Shown here one piece after another: positions 1 to 6,827 of a stretch of DNA of 9,933 nt. The translations under genes were made by a program, and so were the position numbers. This stretch comes from GCA-2862585 sp965661345 (GTDB lineage Bacteria; Bacteroidota; Bacteroidia; Flavobacteriales; UBA7312). Under the pieces are notes generated by a model. That model had not been told where the DNA came from. It was given only the letters and a program-made list of their open reading frames with translations, and did no database searches. The DNA is taken from positions 1 to 9,933 of the forward strand of contig CBFIDK010000026.1 of NCBI GenBank assembly GCA_965661345.1, read 5' to 3'. Within the stretch, counting starts at the first letter, position 1. Every line of letters starts with the position of its first letter.

Positions 1-150
1 GCTTGGTCAGAAGATTTAACTGGACTGAATACCCTATCAGACGCTCCTCAAGCTCTACATGATTATATTGATTTTCTAGAAAAAGAATTAGAAACACCGA
101 TAGTTATTGTATCTGTTGGACCAGATAGAACACAAACTTTAAATAGATAA
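1..150 (+). CDS. purA: Adenylosuccinate synthetase, C-terminal end (partial)
   Basis: The frame is open from the left edge and ends with TAA at 148-150, giving the last 49 residues of a protein whose start lies outside the window. The segment matches the C-terminus of PurA. It has the 'AWSEDLTGLN' stretch, a 'PQALHDYIDFLE' helix, and the family's closing 'IVSVGPDRTQT' (the GPDR-T motif seen at the end of most PurA proteins). PurA joins IMP and aspartate using GTP to make adenylosuccinate, the first committed step to AMP, in the cytoplasm. The next gene begins 5 bp after this stop on the same strand, so the two are probably co-transcribed. The catalytic N-terminal part is not visible, so intactness cannot be judged. 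Confidence 0.93.
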   Translation, partial: AWSEDLTGLNTLSDAPQALHDYIDFLEKELETPIVIVSVGPDRTQTLNR

Positions 151-155
151 TACCA

Positions 156-1649
156 TTGACCTTAATAAGAAATATAACATTTCTAATGATTCTAGTAAAT
201 GTTGTATTTGCTCAAGAAAGGACTCGGCTTGAAATAATTAATGCTGACTACACCTACTTTGACCAACAAAGCTACCCTGATATAAGACGATTAGTCGGAA
301 ATGTAATCTTTAACCACAATGGCGCTATTATGAACTGCGATAGTGCATGGTATTATTTTAAAGAAAATCGATTTGAGGCCTTTGGGAATATCCACATTAA
401 TCAAGGGGATACACTTCACCTTTACGGTAAAAAGCTAAATTATGACGGTGCTAAGCAAAAAGCTATTGTAAAAGACGATATTGTTTTAAAAGACAAAACA
501 ATGAAACTCCTTACCGATGAAATTCATTATTACTTAGAAACCAATATAGCCTCCTATTACTCCAGGGCAAAAATCACTAATCGCGATAATATTTTAATGA
601 GTGATAAAGGCGATTATATATCGGAAAGCAATTTTTTAATCTTTAAAGATAATGTTACCCTTACTAATCCTAGCTATCTCATTACTTGTGATACACTTCA
701 TTTTAATACCGAAAGTGAAATAGCCTATTTCTTTGGGCCTACAAGAATTACATCTGATAACAACCTAATATATTGTGAAAACGGTTGGTATAATACCCTA
801 ACCGATCGCTCACAATTTAGTAATAATGCCTATCTGTGGAGCGATAATCAAAAACTATCTGGAGACAGTCTCTATTACGACAGAAATAAAGGCTATGGAC
901 TTGCCATTAATAATATCCAAATTCAAGATACTTTGAACGATTATTCCATTTATGGAAACAAAGCAGAATATTTTGAAAATCTTGATAGTTCAATTATAAC
1001 CGAAACACCACTGCTCGTTGCTGACTTTGAAGAAGACACCCTATTTCTTCACTCTGATACTATTGTGGCAAACCTTGATAGCTTGAACTATCAACAAATA
1101 AAAGCCTTTACAATGGCTAATTTTTACAGTGAAAATTTGCAAGGAAAAGCCGAAGAACTTATTTATTTCATGAGAGATTCTACTATACAACTCTTCAGAA
1201 ATCCTATTTTATGGTCAGACGATTATCAGCTTAGTAGTGAGCATATTATTTTATACCTAAAAGAGAATGCTATTGAACAGTTAGAAATGCTAAAAAATGC
1301 CTTCATCATCTCTAAAGATAGTCTTGAGATATACAATCAGATTAAAGGAAAAAATATGACGGGTTTCTTTAAACGAAATGAACTTTATAAAATAAACGTC
1401 AAAGGCAATGGACAGACCGTTTATGTTATTAAAGATGAAGAAGATAAAATAACGGGGATTAATACCATTAGTTGTAGCCAAATGAACATAGGAATTAGTG
1501 AAAAAACCATCAATAGAATTTCCTTTCAAACATTACCTAATTCTATAATTTACCCTATTGAAGAACTTCCAAACGAATGGAAGAGGCTTGACGGCTTTGA
1601 AGACCGCTTTAATGAACGTGTTTCTACTAAAGAGGATATTTGGGAATAA
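156..1649 (+). CDS. OstA/LptA-like periplasmic LPS-transport protein (Bacteroidota type)
   Basis: The 497-residue protein has a signal peptide (residues 1-19, hydrophobic stretch 'ITFLMILVNVVFA', likely cut before Gln20). The rest is mostly short polar beta-strand repeats, as in the OstA-like family. Recurring units resemble each other: 'MNCDSAWYYF' near 60, 'ITCDTLHFN' near 177, 'IYCENGWYN' near 206 and 'LSGDSLYYD' near 234. This points to a stacked beta-jellyroll like LptA, which carries LPS across the periplasm. The length and the closing 'LPNEWKRLDGF...ERVSTKEDI' fit a complete member of the family found after purA in Flavobacteria. The start is TTG at 156: there is no ATG between the upstream in-frame stop (144-146) and ATG 186, and starting at 186 would leave only 'MILVNVVFAQ', too short for export. 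Its stop directly abuts the stop of the opposing gene. Role assignment is by family; LPS binding is inferred. Confidence 0.85.
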   Translation: MTLIRNITFLMILVNVVFAQERTRLEIINADYTYFDQQSYPDIRRLVGNVIFNHNGAIMNCDSAWYYFKENRFEAFGNIHINQGDTLHLYGKKLNYDGAKQKAIVKDDIVLKDKTMKLLTDEIHYYLETNIASYYSRAKITNRDNILMSDKGDYISESNFLIFKDNVTLTNPSYLITCDTLHFNTESEIAYFFGPTRITSDNNLIYCENGWYNTLTDRSQFSNNAYLWSDNQKLSGDSLYYDRNKGYGLAINNIQIQDTLNDYSIYGNKAEYFENLDSSIITETPLLVADFEEDTLFLHSDTIVANLDSLNYQQIKAFTMANFYSENLQGKAEELIYFMRDSTIQLFRNPILWSDDYQLSSEHIILYLKENAIEQLEMLKNAFIISKDSLEIYNQIKGKNMTGFFKRNELYKINVKGNGQTVYVIKDEEDKITGINTISCSQMNIGISEKTINRISFQTLPNSIIYPIEELPNEWKRLDGFEDRFNERVSTKEDIWE

Positions 1650-2120
1650 TTAACTTTTCAAAAATTTTGCTAACCACGAATCTTTTATGGGATGTATCCA
1701 ATTACTCTCGTATTCGGCTTTTGTATTTACTAAGTTATTATAAACTAACATATCTGAGCTTATTCGTGATTTAAATTCATTTAATGGTAATACTTTCGTT
1801 TTATCACCTTCTAAATAAGCAATATTTAGTCTATTAAAAAAATCTAAGTTGTATTGACTAGCAATTGACTTGATGACGGCTACTGAACTGTCAATGGAAC
1901 AGCCACTGGCATTTGATTTGCTTTCGTTAACAAATAAACAGATAAACCAATCGTGAAGCTGAAACGAACAGGCTAAAGGATCTCCATGTGCATTCCAACT
2001 ATTGCATAAATCAGTAAGTTGAGAAGTAATATCTTCTTTTTCTTCGGCATTCAGTTTCCTATCGGATTGATATATCCAAATTCGTGCATTTTTATCGACT
2101 TCTGAATAAGCTATGTACAT
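1650..2120 (-). CDS. Small conserved Bacteroidota protein of unknown function (often misnamed 'ABC transporter ATPase')
   Basis: I take the start as ATG at 2118-2120, giving 156 residues beginning 'MYIAYSEVDKNARIWIYQS'. An in-frame ATG at 2144 would add eight residues (MLKLKIYR) and run 23 bp into the upstream gene; relatives I recall start at MY[IV]. Conserved-looking stretches are 'ARIWIYQSDR', 'SWNAHGDP', 'ASGCSIDSSV' (a Cys-Ser pair typical of the family), 'FNRLNIAYLEG' and 'VYNNLVNTK'. There is no signal peptide or membrane segment, so it should be cytoplasmic. Database relatives are often labelled 'ABC transporter ATPase', but I see no Walker A, Walker B or ABC signature, so that label is unsupported. 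It is the last gene of the six-gene minus-strand operon, 1 bp after the CCG-domain gene. The function is unknown. Confidence 0.8.
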   Translation of the reverse strand: MYIAYSEVDKNARIWIYQSDRKLNAEEKEDITSQLTDLCNSWNAHGDPLACSFQLHDWFICLFVNESKSNASGCSIDSSVAVIKSIASQYNLDFFNRLNIAYLEGDKTKVLPLNEFKSRISSDMLVYNNLVNTKAEYESNWIHPIKDSWLAKFLKS

Positions 2121-2121
2121 T

Positions 2122-2910
2122 CTATAAATCTTGAGCTTGAGCAATCATTTCAGCAATATCTAAGACTTGAATATCGCCCTCTTTCTCTTTGTTTTTTACA
2201 CCGTCTGTCATCATGGTATTACAGAACGGACAGCCAGTAGCGATATAGTTTGGTTTTACTTCTAATGCATCTTCAGTTCGCTCAATATTTATGTCTTTAT
2301 TGCCCTTTTCAGGTTCTTTAAACATCTGAGCACCACCAGCGCCACAACATAAGCCTTTTGCCTTACATCGCTTCATTTCTACTAATTCAGCATCAAGTTT
2401 TTGTATTAATTCTCTTGGTGCCTCATACACATCATTGGCTCTTCCTAAATAGCAAGGGTCATGAAATGTAATTTTTTTACCACTAAATGAACCACCTTCA
2501 ATGGTCAGCTTCCCTTGATCTAATAACTCTTTGAGTAATTGAGTATGATGTACAACATCGTATTTACCACCAAGTTCTGGGTATTCATTTTTAAGGGTGT
2601 TAAAACAATGTGGGCAAGCAGTAACGACTTTTTGCACCTCATAAGCATTCATGACTTCAATATTACTCAAGGCTTGCATTTGAAACAGAAACTCGTTTCC
2701 AGAACGTCTTGCTGGGTCACCGCTGCAACTTTCTTCAGTACCCAATACTGCAAATTTCACGTTTGCTTTATTTAATAATTTTACAAAAGCTTTGGTTATT
2801 TTTTTTGCTCTGTCATCAAAACTTCCAGCACAACCTACCCAAAAAAGAACATCTGCTTTTTCTCCTTTGGCCATAAGTTCAGCCATTGTTGGTACTGTTA
2901 ATTGACTCAT
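2122..2910 (-). CDS. CCG-domain (cysteine-rich, HdrB/GlpC-like) Fe-S protein
   Basis: The protein has 262 residues, is soluble, and carries two CCG domains of the kind found in HdrB/HdrD, DsrK, GlpC, GlcF and LutA. The second motif is complete: Cys153 ('HDPCYLG'), Cys188-Cys189 ('GLCCGAGG') and Cys227/Cys230 ('GCPFC'). The first has Cys27 ('WVGCAG'), Ser61-Cys62 ('EESCSGD') and Cys99/Cys102 ('CPHC'), so Ser replaces the first Cys of the pair; relatives also show an 'ESC[ST]GD' form here. In HdrB such motifs hold non-cubane [4Fe-4S] clusters. The likely partner is the membrane di-[4Fe-4S] protein encoded two genes upstream, together forming an HdrDE/DsrMK-like electron-transfer unit facing the cytoplasm. 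It starts at ATG 2908-2910, 3 bp after the HAD gene. The physiological substrate cannot be told from the sequence. Confidence 0.88.
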   Translation of the reverse strand: MSQLTVPTMAELMAKGEKADVLFWVGCAGSFDDRAKKITKAFVKLLNKANVKFAVLGTEESCSGDPARRSGNEFLFQMQALSNIEVMNAYEVQKVVTACPHCFNTLKNEYPELGGKYDVVHHTQLLKELLDQGKLTIEGGSFSGKKITFHDPCYLGRANDVYEAPRELIQKLDAELVEMKRCKAKGLCCGAGGAQMFKEPEKGNKDINIERTEDALEVKPNYIATGCPFCNTMMTDGVKNKEKEGDIQVLDIAEMIAQAQDL

Positions 2911-2913
2911 ATC

Positions 2914-3339
2914 TTATTTTTCAAATACTTGAATAGTTACTTTTTTCTCGATTAAATCTGTAAACTTTCCGTCAAACCTTGTGGCACGGACCAAATGATT
3001 GTCTATCCAATGATAATTTCCTCCTCTTGGTTTACCCATAAGTAAGCCGTGGTATTTAAAGCCATTTTCATTTAACCACTTTTCTGTCACTTCTCTGTGT
3101 TCTTCAACTCTTGAAGTAAAGAAAGTAATAATATGTCCTTCGCTATACCATTTATTCAATGTTTTCAATGCGTCTGGATATAATCCAGCCGTAGCCATAC
3201 GTTCAGGTTCTTCATTTGGAATATCATCACAAATTGTACCGTCTATATCAATCAAATAATTTTTAATGCTATCTGGCAATACAGGGCTTATGTATTGCCC
3301 ATCAACAATCTTTTCTTCTAAATCAACTTTATTATTCAT
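2914..3339 (-). CDS. Small HAD-superfamily hydrolase-like protein
   Basis: The protein has 141 residues and shows the four HAD motifs in order. Motif I is 'LIDIDGT', with Asp31 as nucleophile and Asp33 as acid/base. Motif II is 'ITFFTSR' (Thr75/Ser76), motif III is Lys103 in 'MGKPRGG', and motif IV is Asp113 in 'WIDNH'. Motif IV shows one Asp here rather than the common DD/GDxxxD form. The compact size leaves little room for a cap, so the substrate could be a macromolecule or simply an unknown phosphoester. Relatives are sometimes labelled 'phosphoheptose isomerase', but no SIS-type isomerase features are visible and the HAD motifs argue for phosphatase chemistry. The gene overlaps the end of the upstream membrane Fe-S gene by 8 bp and is followed after 3 bp by the CCG gene, so it sits between two probable redox partners. 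Substrate unknown. Confidence 0.78.
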   Translation of the reverse strand: MNNKVDLEEKIVDGQYISPVLPDSIKNYLIDIDGTICDDIPNEEPERMATAGLYPDALKTLNKWYSEGHIITFFTSRVEEHREVTEKWLNENGFKYHGLLMGKPRGGNYHWIDNHLVRATRFDGKFTDLIEKKVTIQVFEK

Positions 3340-4636
3340 CCTTCCAATTTAATCTGTCCGACATAGAGAATTGCCATGGTGCGCCATTATTCTCTATGTT
3401 GGCAAAAATATTATTAAGTTCCATTGGCGCTGCAGATTCTTCCATCACTAAATACCTTCTTAAATCCACAATTATCGATAACGGATCAATATTTATTGGA
3501 CAAGCTTCAGTACATGCGTTACATGATGTACAAGCCCATAATTCTTCTTTAGAAATAGAATCTAGTAACGATTTACCATCATTAAATGATTCTCCTTCTT
3601 TTTTAATGCCTTTTCCTACAAGTTCTACCCTGTCTCTAACATCCATCATAATTTTTCTTGGAGAGAGTAGTTTTCCTGTTTGATTTGCTGGACATTCCGA
3701 GGTGCATCTTCCACATTCAGTACAGCTATATGCGTTCAATAATTGTATCCAGCTTAAGTCTTTTACATCCTTTGCCCCAAAACGTTCTGGCGCAACTTCT
3801 TCGGTAACTGCAAATGGGTCAATATTAGGGTCTAGCATCTTTTTTACCTCGTTGGTAACCGCATCCATATTTTCAAACTTTCCTTTTGGTTCCAAATTTG
3901 AATAATAGGTATTTGGAAATGCTAAAATGATATGTAAATGTTTTGATACAACTAGATAATTCAGAAATGCTAATATACCCACGATATGAAACCACCAGCT
4001 AGCTCGCTCAATGAAAATTAAATTTGATTCTGATAAATGACTGATGAAAGGAACGAGAAATTGACTTATCGGATTTGAAAATTCAACTGTATAGTGAGCA
4101 GAATTCATAGCCACTAAGAGAGCATCACTGGCATTCATGAGTAAAAAGGCAAACATTAATACTACCTCAAATATTAAAATAAGGTTTGCATCTGTTTTAG
4201 GCCATCCTTTCATTTCTTTACTCAAGAATCTAGGAATGCGCATGATATTTCTTCTGGTAAGGAAGAAAACACAAGCTATCAAAACTAAAGCTGCTAAGAC
4301 TTCAAATGAGCCAATCAAGAAACCATAAACTGGACCTAAAAATGATAATACCCTATGTGTTCCAAAAATACCATCGATAATTATCTCAATAACTTCAATG
4401 TTTATGATAACAAATCCTACATAAATCAAAATATGTAAAAATCCGGCTATTGGTCTACTGACCATTTTGGATTGCCCAAGGGCAACTCTAATCATTTCTT
4501 TCCAACGTGCTCTTGAATTTGACGATCTATCGACCTCTCTCCCAAGGTTAATATTCCTTTTAATCTGTCTAATATTTACGGTAAATAAGGCCGTAAAACC
4601 AATAAATAAAAGTAGAAATATGATTTGCTGTATCAT
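3332..4636 (-). CDS. Membrane-anchored di-[4Fe-4S] oxidoreductase subunit (NarI-like/HdrE-like membrane domain)
   Basis: The protein has 434 residues in two parts. Residues 1-235 contain about five membrane segments (roughly 1-21, 62-88, 100-127, 151-178, 213-231) with histidines in or near them (His68, His181, His216, His233, His235), consistent with a heme-b-binding NarI/DsrM/HdrE-like domain. The soluble part has two ferredoxin motifs, CxxCxxCxxxCP at Cys305/308/311/315 ('CTECGRCTSECP') and Cys369/372/375/379 ('CTSCNACTEACP'), each for one [4Fe-4S] cluster. It probably passes electrons between the quinone pool and the CCG protein encoded downstream. In DsrK the ferredoxin and CCG domains share one chain; here the ferredoxin part is fused to the membrane part instead. 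It starts at ATG 4634-4636, 5 bp after the MCE gene. Heme binding and quinone use are inferred. Confidence 0.87.
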   Translation of the reverse strand: MIQQIIFLLLFIGFTALFTVNIRQIKRNINLGREVDRSSNSRARWKEMIRVALGQSKMVSRPIAGFLHILIYVGFVIINIEVIEIIIDGIFGTHRVLSFLGPVYGFLIGSFEVLAALVLIACVFFLTRRNIMRIPRFLSKEMKGWPKTDANLILIFEVVLMFAFLLMNASDALLVAMNSAHYTVEFSNPISQFLVPFISHLSESNLIFIERASWWFHIVGILAFLNYLVVSKHLHIILAFPNTYYSNLEPKGKFENMDAVTNEVKKMLDPNIDPFAVTEEVAPERFGAKDVKDLSWIQLLNAYSCTECGRCTSECPANQTGKLLSPRKIMMDVRDRVELVGKGIKKEGESFNDGKSLLDSISKEELWACTSCNACTEACPINIDPLSIIVDLRRYLVMEESAAPMELNNIFANIENNGAPWQFSMSDRLNWKDE

Positions 4637-4641
4637 TTCAG

Positions 4642-5628
4642 TTAGTTTACAGAGTCTTTAGAAACATCAAATGAAGTTCTTCTACCGCCCAACAAAGAAA
4701 ACGTAACGTATCGTTTGGGGTATTTTTTCATATCCTCAATTAGTAAGTCTAATTGCTTTGAAGCGCTAGTTAAATTATTATACATCTCTTTATCATTTAA
4801 GAGTAAGCCAATAGTTCCCTCTCCATTGTCTATTTTCTGTAATATTTTATCAAACTTGGATAAAGAGTTATCTAGATTATAGATTGTATTTTTAATATTA
4901 GACTTTGCTAAAGAATCAGATATTGATTCAAAATTTCTAATAACGTTGCTAATCTGTTCGTTGTTGTTGTGAAGATTTGTGGTTATTGACTCCACATTAA
5001 GAAGAATATTAGAAACTCTAGTATCATTTTTATAAATGACACTATCTAATTTAACCATTGCTAATTCCATAGTACTAAACGTTCTGTTTAAACTTCTCAG
5101 ACTTCCCGAAAGGCTTTCTCTAGCATCTTTGTCCAAAACTGTCGTAATAACGGTCATTACTGAATCGATAGATGAAATTAATTCTTCCGCTTTATTTTTA
5201 AGTGGTAAAACTTGCTTATTTACTTCTTCTTTCAGACCGTCTTCAACATCTGAAAACAAGGTATCTCCTATTGAAGCATAAGAATTTGAATTACCATAAA
5301 TCAACTGGACTGCTTTCGTCCCCATAATATCAGAATTGTAAATCTTTGCGACTGTATTTATAGGAAAACGGATATCGTCATTTAATGTAAATTCAACAAT
5401 GATATCCCCAGTGTTACTAGGGTGAAAATAAATTTCTGAAACATTTCCTACAGTTAGTCCATTTATCCTAACAGGCGAAGAAGATTCAAGACCATCAATG
5501 TTACTGTAAATGGCATAATAATTATTTGAGTCTCCAAATATGTTATTGCCTTTCAAAAAGTTAATACCCCATATTAATATTAAAATAGCTATTAAACCGA
5601 CTAACCCAATTTTCACTTCTGATTTCAT
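4642..5628 (-). CDS. MCE-family (MlaD-like) lipid-transport protein
   Basis: The protein has 328 residues. A single N-terminal membrane anchor (about 7-24, 'IGLVGLIAILILIWGINFL') is followed by one MCE domain (about 36-115). The domain's usual landmarks are visible: 'IDGLESSSPVRINGLTVGNV', 'VEFTLNDDIRFP' and 'IMGTKAVQL'. Residues 130-300 are polar and probably long alpha-helices, followed by 'GEGTIGLLLND' (270-279) and 'YPKRYV', typical of Bacteroidota members. MlaD is the hexameric substrate-binding ring of the Mla phospholipid transporter at the inner membrane; the long helical tail could form a tube toward the outer membrane, as in PqiB-type proteins (inference). The start codon overlaps the amidase stop as ATGA, so translation is probably coupled. 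No MlaE/MlaF permease or ATPase gene is in the window, so partners must be encoded elsewhere. Confidence 0.9.
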   Translation of the reverse strand: MKSEVKIGLVGLIAILILIWGINFLKGNNIFGDSNNYYAIYSNIDGLESSSPVRINGLTVGNVSEIYFHPSNTGDIIVEFTLNDDIRFPINTVAKIYNSDIMGTKAVQLIYGNSNSYASIGDTLFSDVEDGLKEEVNKQVLPLKNKAEELISSIDSVMTVITTVLDKDARESLSGSLRSLNRTFSTMELAMVKLDSVIYKNDTRVSNILLNVESITTNLHNNNEQISNVIRNFESISDSLAKSNIKNTIYNLDNSLSKFDKILQKIDNGEGTIGLLLNDKEMYNNLTSASKQLDLLIEDMKKYPKRYVTFSLLGGRRTSFDVSKDSVN

Positions 5629-6776
5629 TTTTGTATTTGTTTTTTATTTTGGTACTCGATAGCAGTCGAAATACTTACCTTTTTATTTTTAAGAAAAGCA
5701 ATTATAAATGCATCTGTATAGCCATTTTTAACTGCTATCTTCCGTAATTCTTTTGCATCTTCTAGAGTATTTTCATCACCAATTGTGTACTTATATATGT
5801 CTTTTTCCACGTAATTAAACACTTTATAGTTTTCTACATCACTGATTTTTTTTGGTTGCAGTGAAGTGCTAATTTGAACTCTAAAGATAATATCTTTTTG
5901 AACGCTTTCTTCTTGTTCTTTAAACAACTTTGTTGAATCAATTTTTTCGACCTCTTTATTGAGTTGCTTTTCAACTATGTTCTCTTCTAGAAAATCTGAT
6001 AATTCAAGCTCTCTTTTATATTCTTTTATTGCTCTATAAATTGCTGAGGCCATATAGGTTTGTCCTGCATCAGAATTAAGGAATTCTTCTTCGCCTTCAT
6101 TGGAAATAAAACCTAACTCTACCAATACACTTGGCATTGAGGTTGCTCTGGTAACCCATAATGGAGTTTGCTTAACCCCTCTGTCTACTCGATTGACTCT
6201 ATCTCTAAACTGTTCCTGAATCTTTTGTGCCATTAATATACTTTGATCTAAAAAAGTTGTTTGACTCAAGGAAAAAGCGATGATACTTTCGGGAGAATAA
6301 GGGTCAAAACCATCATAATTTTCTTTGTAATTATCTTCGAGATACATTACTGAATTTTCTTTTTGAGCAACTCTTAAATTAGCCTCGGTATATCGCAACC
6401 CCATCACATGCGAAGAGGAGCCTTTTGCAGATGGTTTTGTGAATGAATCGCAATGAATAGATATAAATAAATCTGCATTGGCATTATTGGCAAGATCGGT
6501 TCTATCCTTTAGTGTTAGAAAAACGTCAGTCGTTCTTGTGTATAATATTTTCATATTTGGAAAGCCTTCTTCTAGATATTTACCCAACTTTAAAGAAACA
6601 TCAAGAGCAATATTTTTTTCTGTTTTATTATACTTGCCGGTACCCAAAGCTCCTGGATCTTTACCACCATGACCCGCATCTATCACTACTGTATTAAGCA
6701 CACTCTTCTGAGCAAATGCATGGTCTACACTAAAAATGAGTAGAAGAATAAGAAAAACAGAAAATATGCGTTTCAT
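5625..6776 (-). CDS. N-acetylmuramoyl-L-alanine amidase (Amidase_3) with SPOR-like C-terminal region
   Basis: The protein has 383 residues. The signal peptide is about residues 1-22 ('MKRIFSVFLILLLIFSV...AFA', cut before Gln23). An Amidase_3 zinc peptidase domain covers about 28-252, with ligands His36 ('VIDAGHGGKDPG'), Glu53 ('KTEKNIAL') and His108 ('FISIHCDS'), and catalytic Glu220 ('VLVELGFISN'). It cleaves the lactyl-amide bond between MurNAc and the stem peptide in periplasmic peptidoglycan, for example during daughter-cell separation. Residues about 120-175 form an insertion in the catalytic domain that may control access to the active site (inference). After a charged linker (255-295), residues 296-365 ('FRVQIS...YKYTIG...AKELRKIAVKNGY') resemble a divergent SPOR domain, which would bind denuded glycan at the septum. 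It is the first gene of the minus-strand operon and starts at ATG 6774-6776, 51 bp from the divergent lptD. Confidence 0.93.
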   Translation of the reverse strand: MKRIFSVFLILLLIFSVDHAFAQKSVLNTVVIDAGHGGKDPGALGTGKYNKTEKNIALDVSLKLGKYLEEGFPNMKILYTRTTDVFLTLKDRTDLANNANADLFISIHCDSFTKPSAKGSSSHVMGLRYTEANLRVAQKENSVMYLEDNYKENYDGFDPYSPESIIAFSLSQTTFLDQSILMAQKIQEQFRDRVNRVDRGVKQTPLWVTRATSMPSVLVELGFISNEGEEEFLNSDAGQTYMASAIYRAIKEYKRELELSDFLEENIVEKQLNKEVEKIDSTKLFKEQEESVQKDIIFRVQISTSLQPKKISDVENYKVFNYVEKDIYKYTIGDENTLEDAKELRKIAVKNGYTDAFIIAFLKNKKVSISTAIEYQNKKQIQK

Positions 6777-6806
6777 TTATTCAGTGCTTTAAATAGTAGA
6801 ATTGAT

Positions 6807-6814
6807 TAGTTTTG
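6807..6814 (+). promoter_or_regulatory. Candidate Bacteroidota -7 box upstream of lptD
   Basis: TAGTTTTG matches the TAnnTTTG -7 consensus of the Bacteroidota primary sigma factor exactly. It lies 13 bp before the GTG at 6828, implying transcription starts around 6820 with a leader of only a few bases. No good TTTG -33 box is visible at the usual distance (around 6783-6787 the sequence is only AGTGC). An 8-mer with six fixed positions can occur by chance in AT-rich DNA, so this rests mainly on position. Confidence 0.4.
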
Positions 6815-6827
6815 GGCATAAATTCAT

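Noticed and set aside
1653..1680. Possible terminator hairpin around CAAAAATTTTG after the convergent stops
   Set aside because: The inverted repeat is only A/T with no loop and no GC stem, so it would not form a stable hairpin in RNA.
3396..4661. Open frames on the plus strand opposite the membrane Fe-S gene
   Set aside because: They lie entirely antisense to a well-supported gene, show no recognisable domain, and have the biased composition expected of a reverse-complemented coding strand.
4642..5200. Possible phage tape-measure or coiled-coil structural protein from the long helical region
   Set aside because: The N-terminal anchor and the MCE landmarks identify it as an MlaD-type protein; long helices after the domain are usual in this family.
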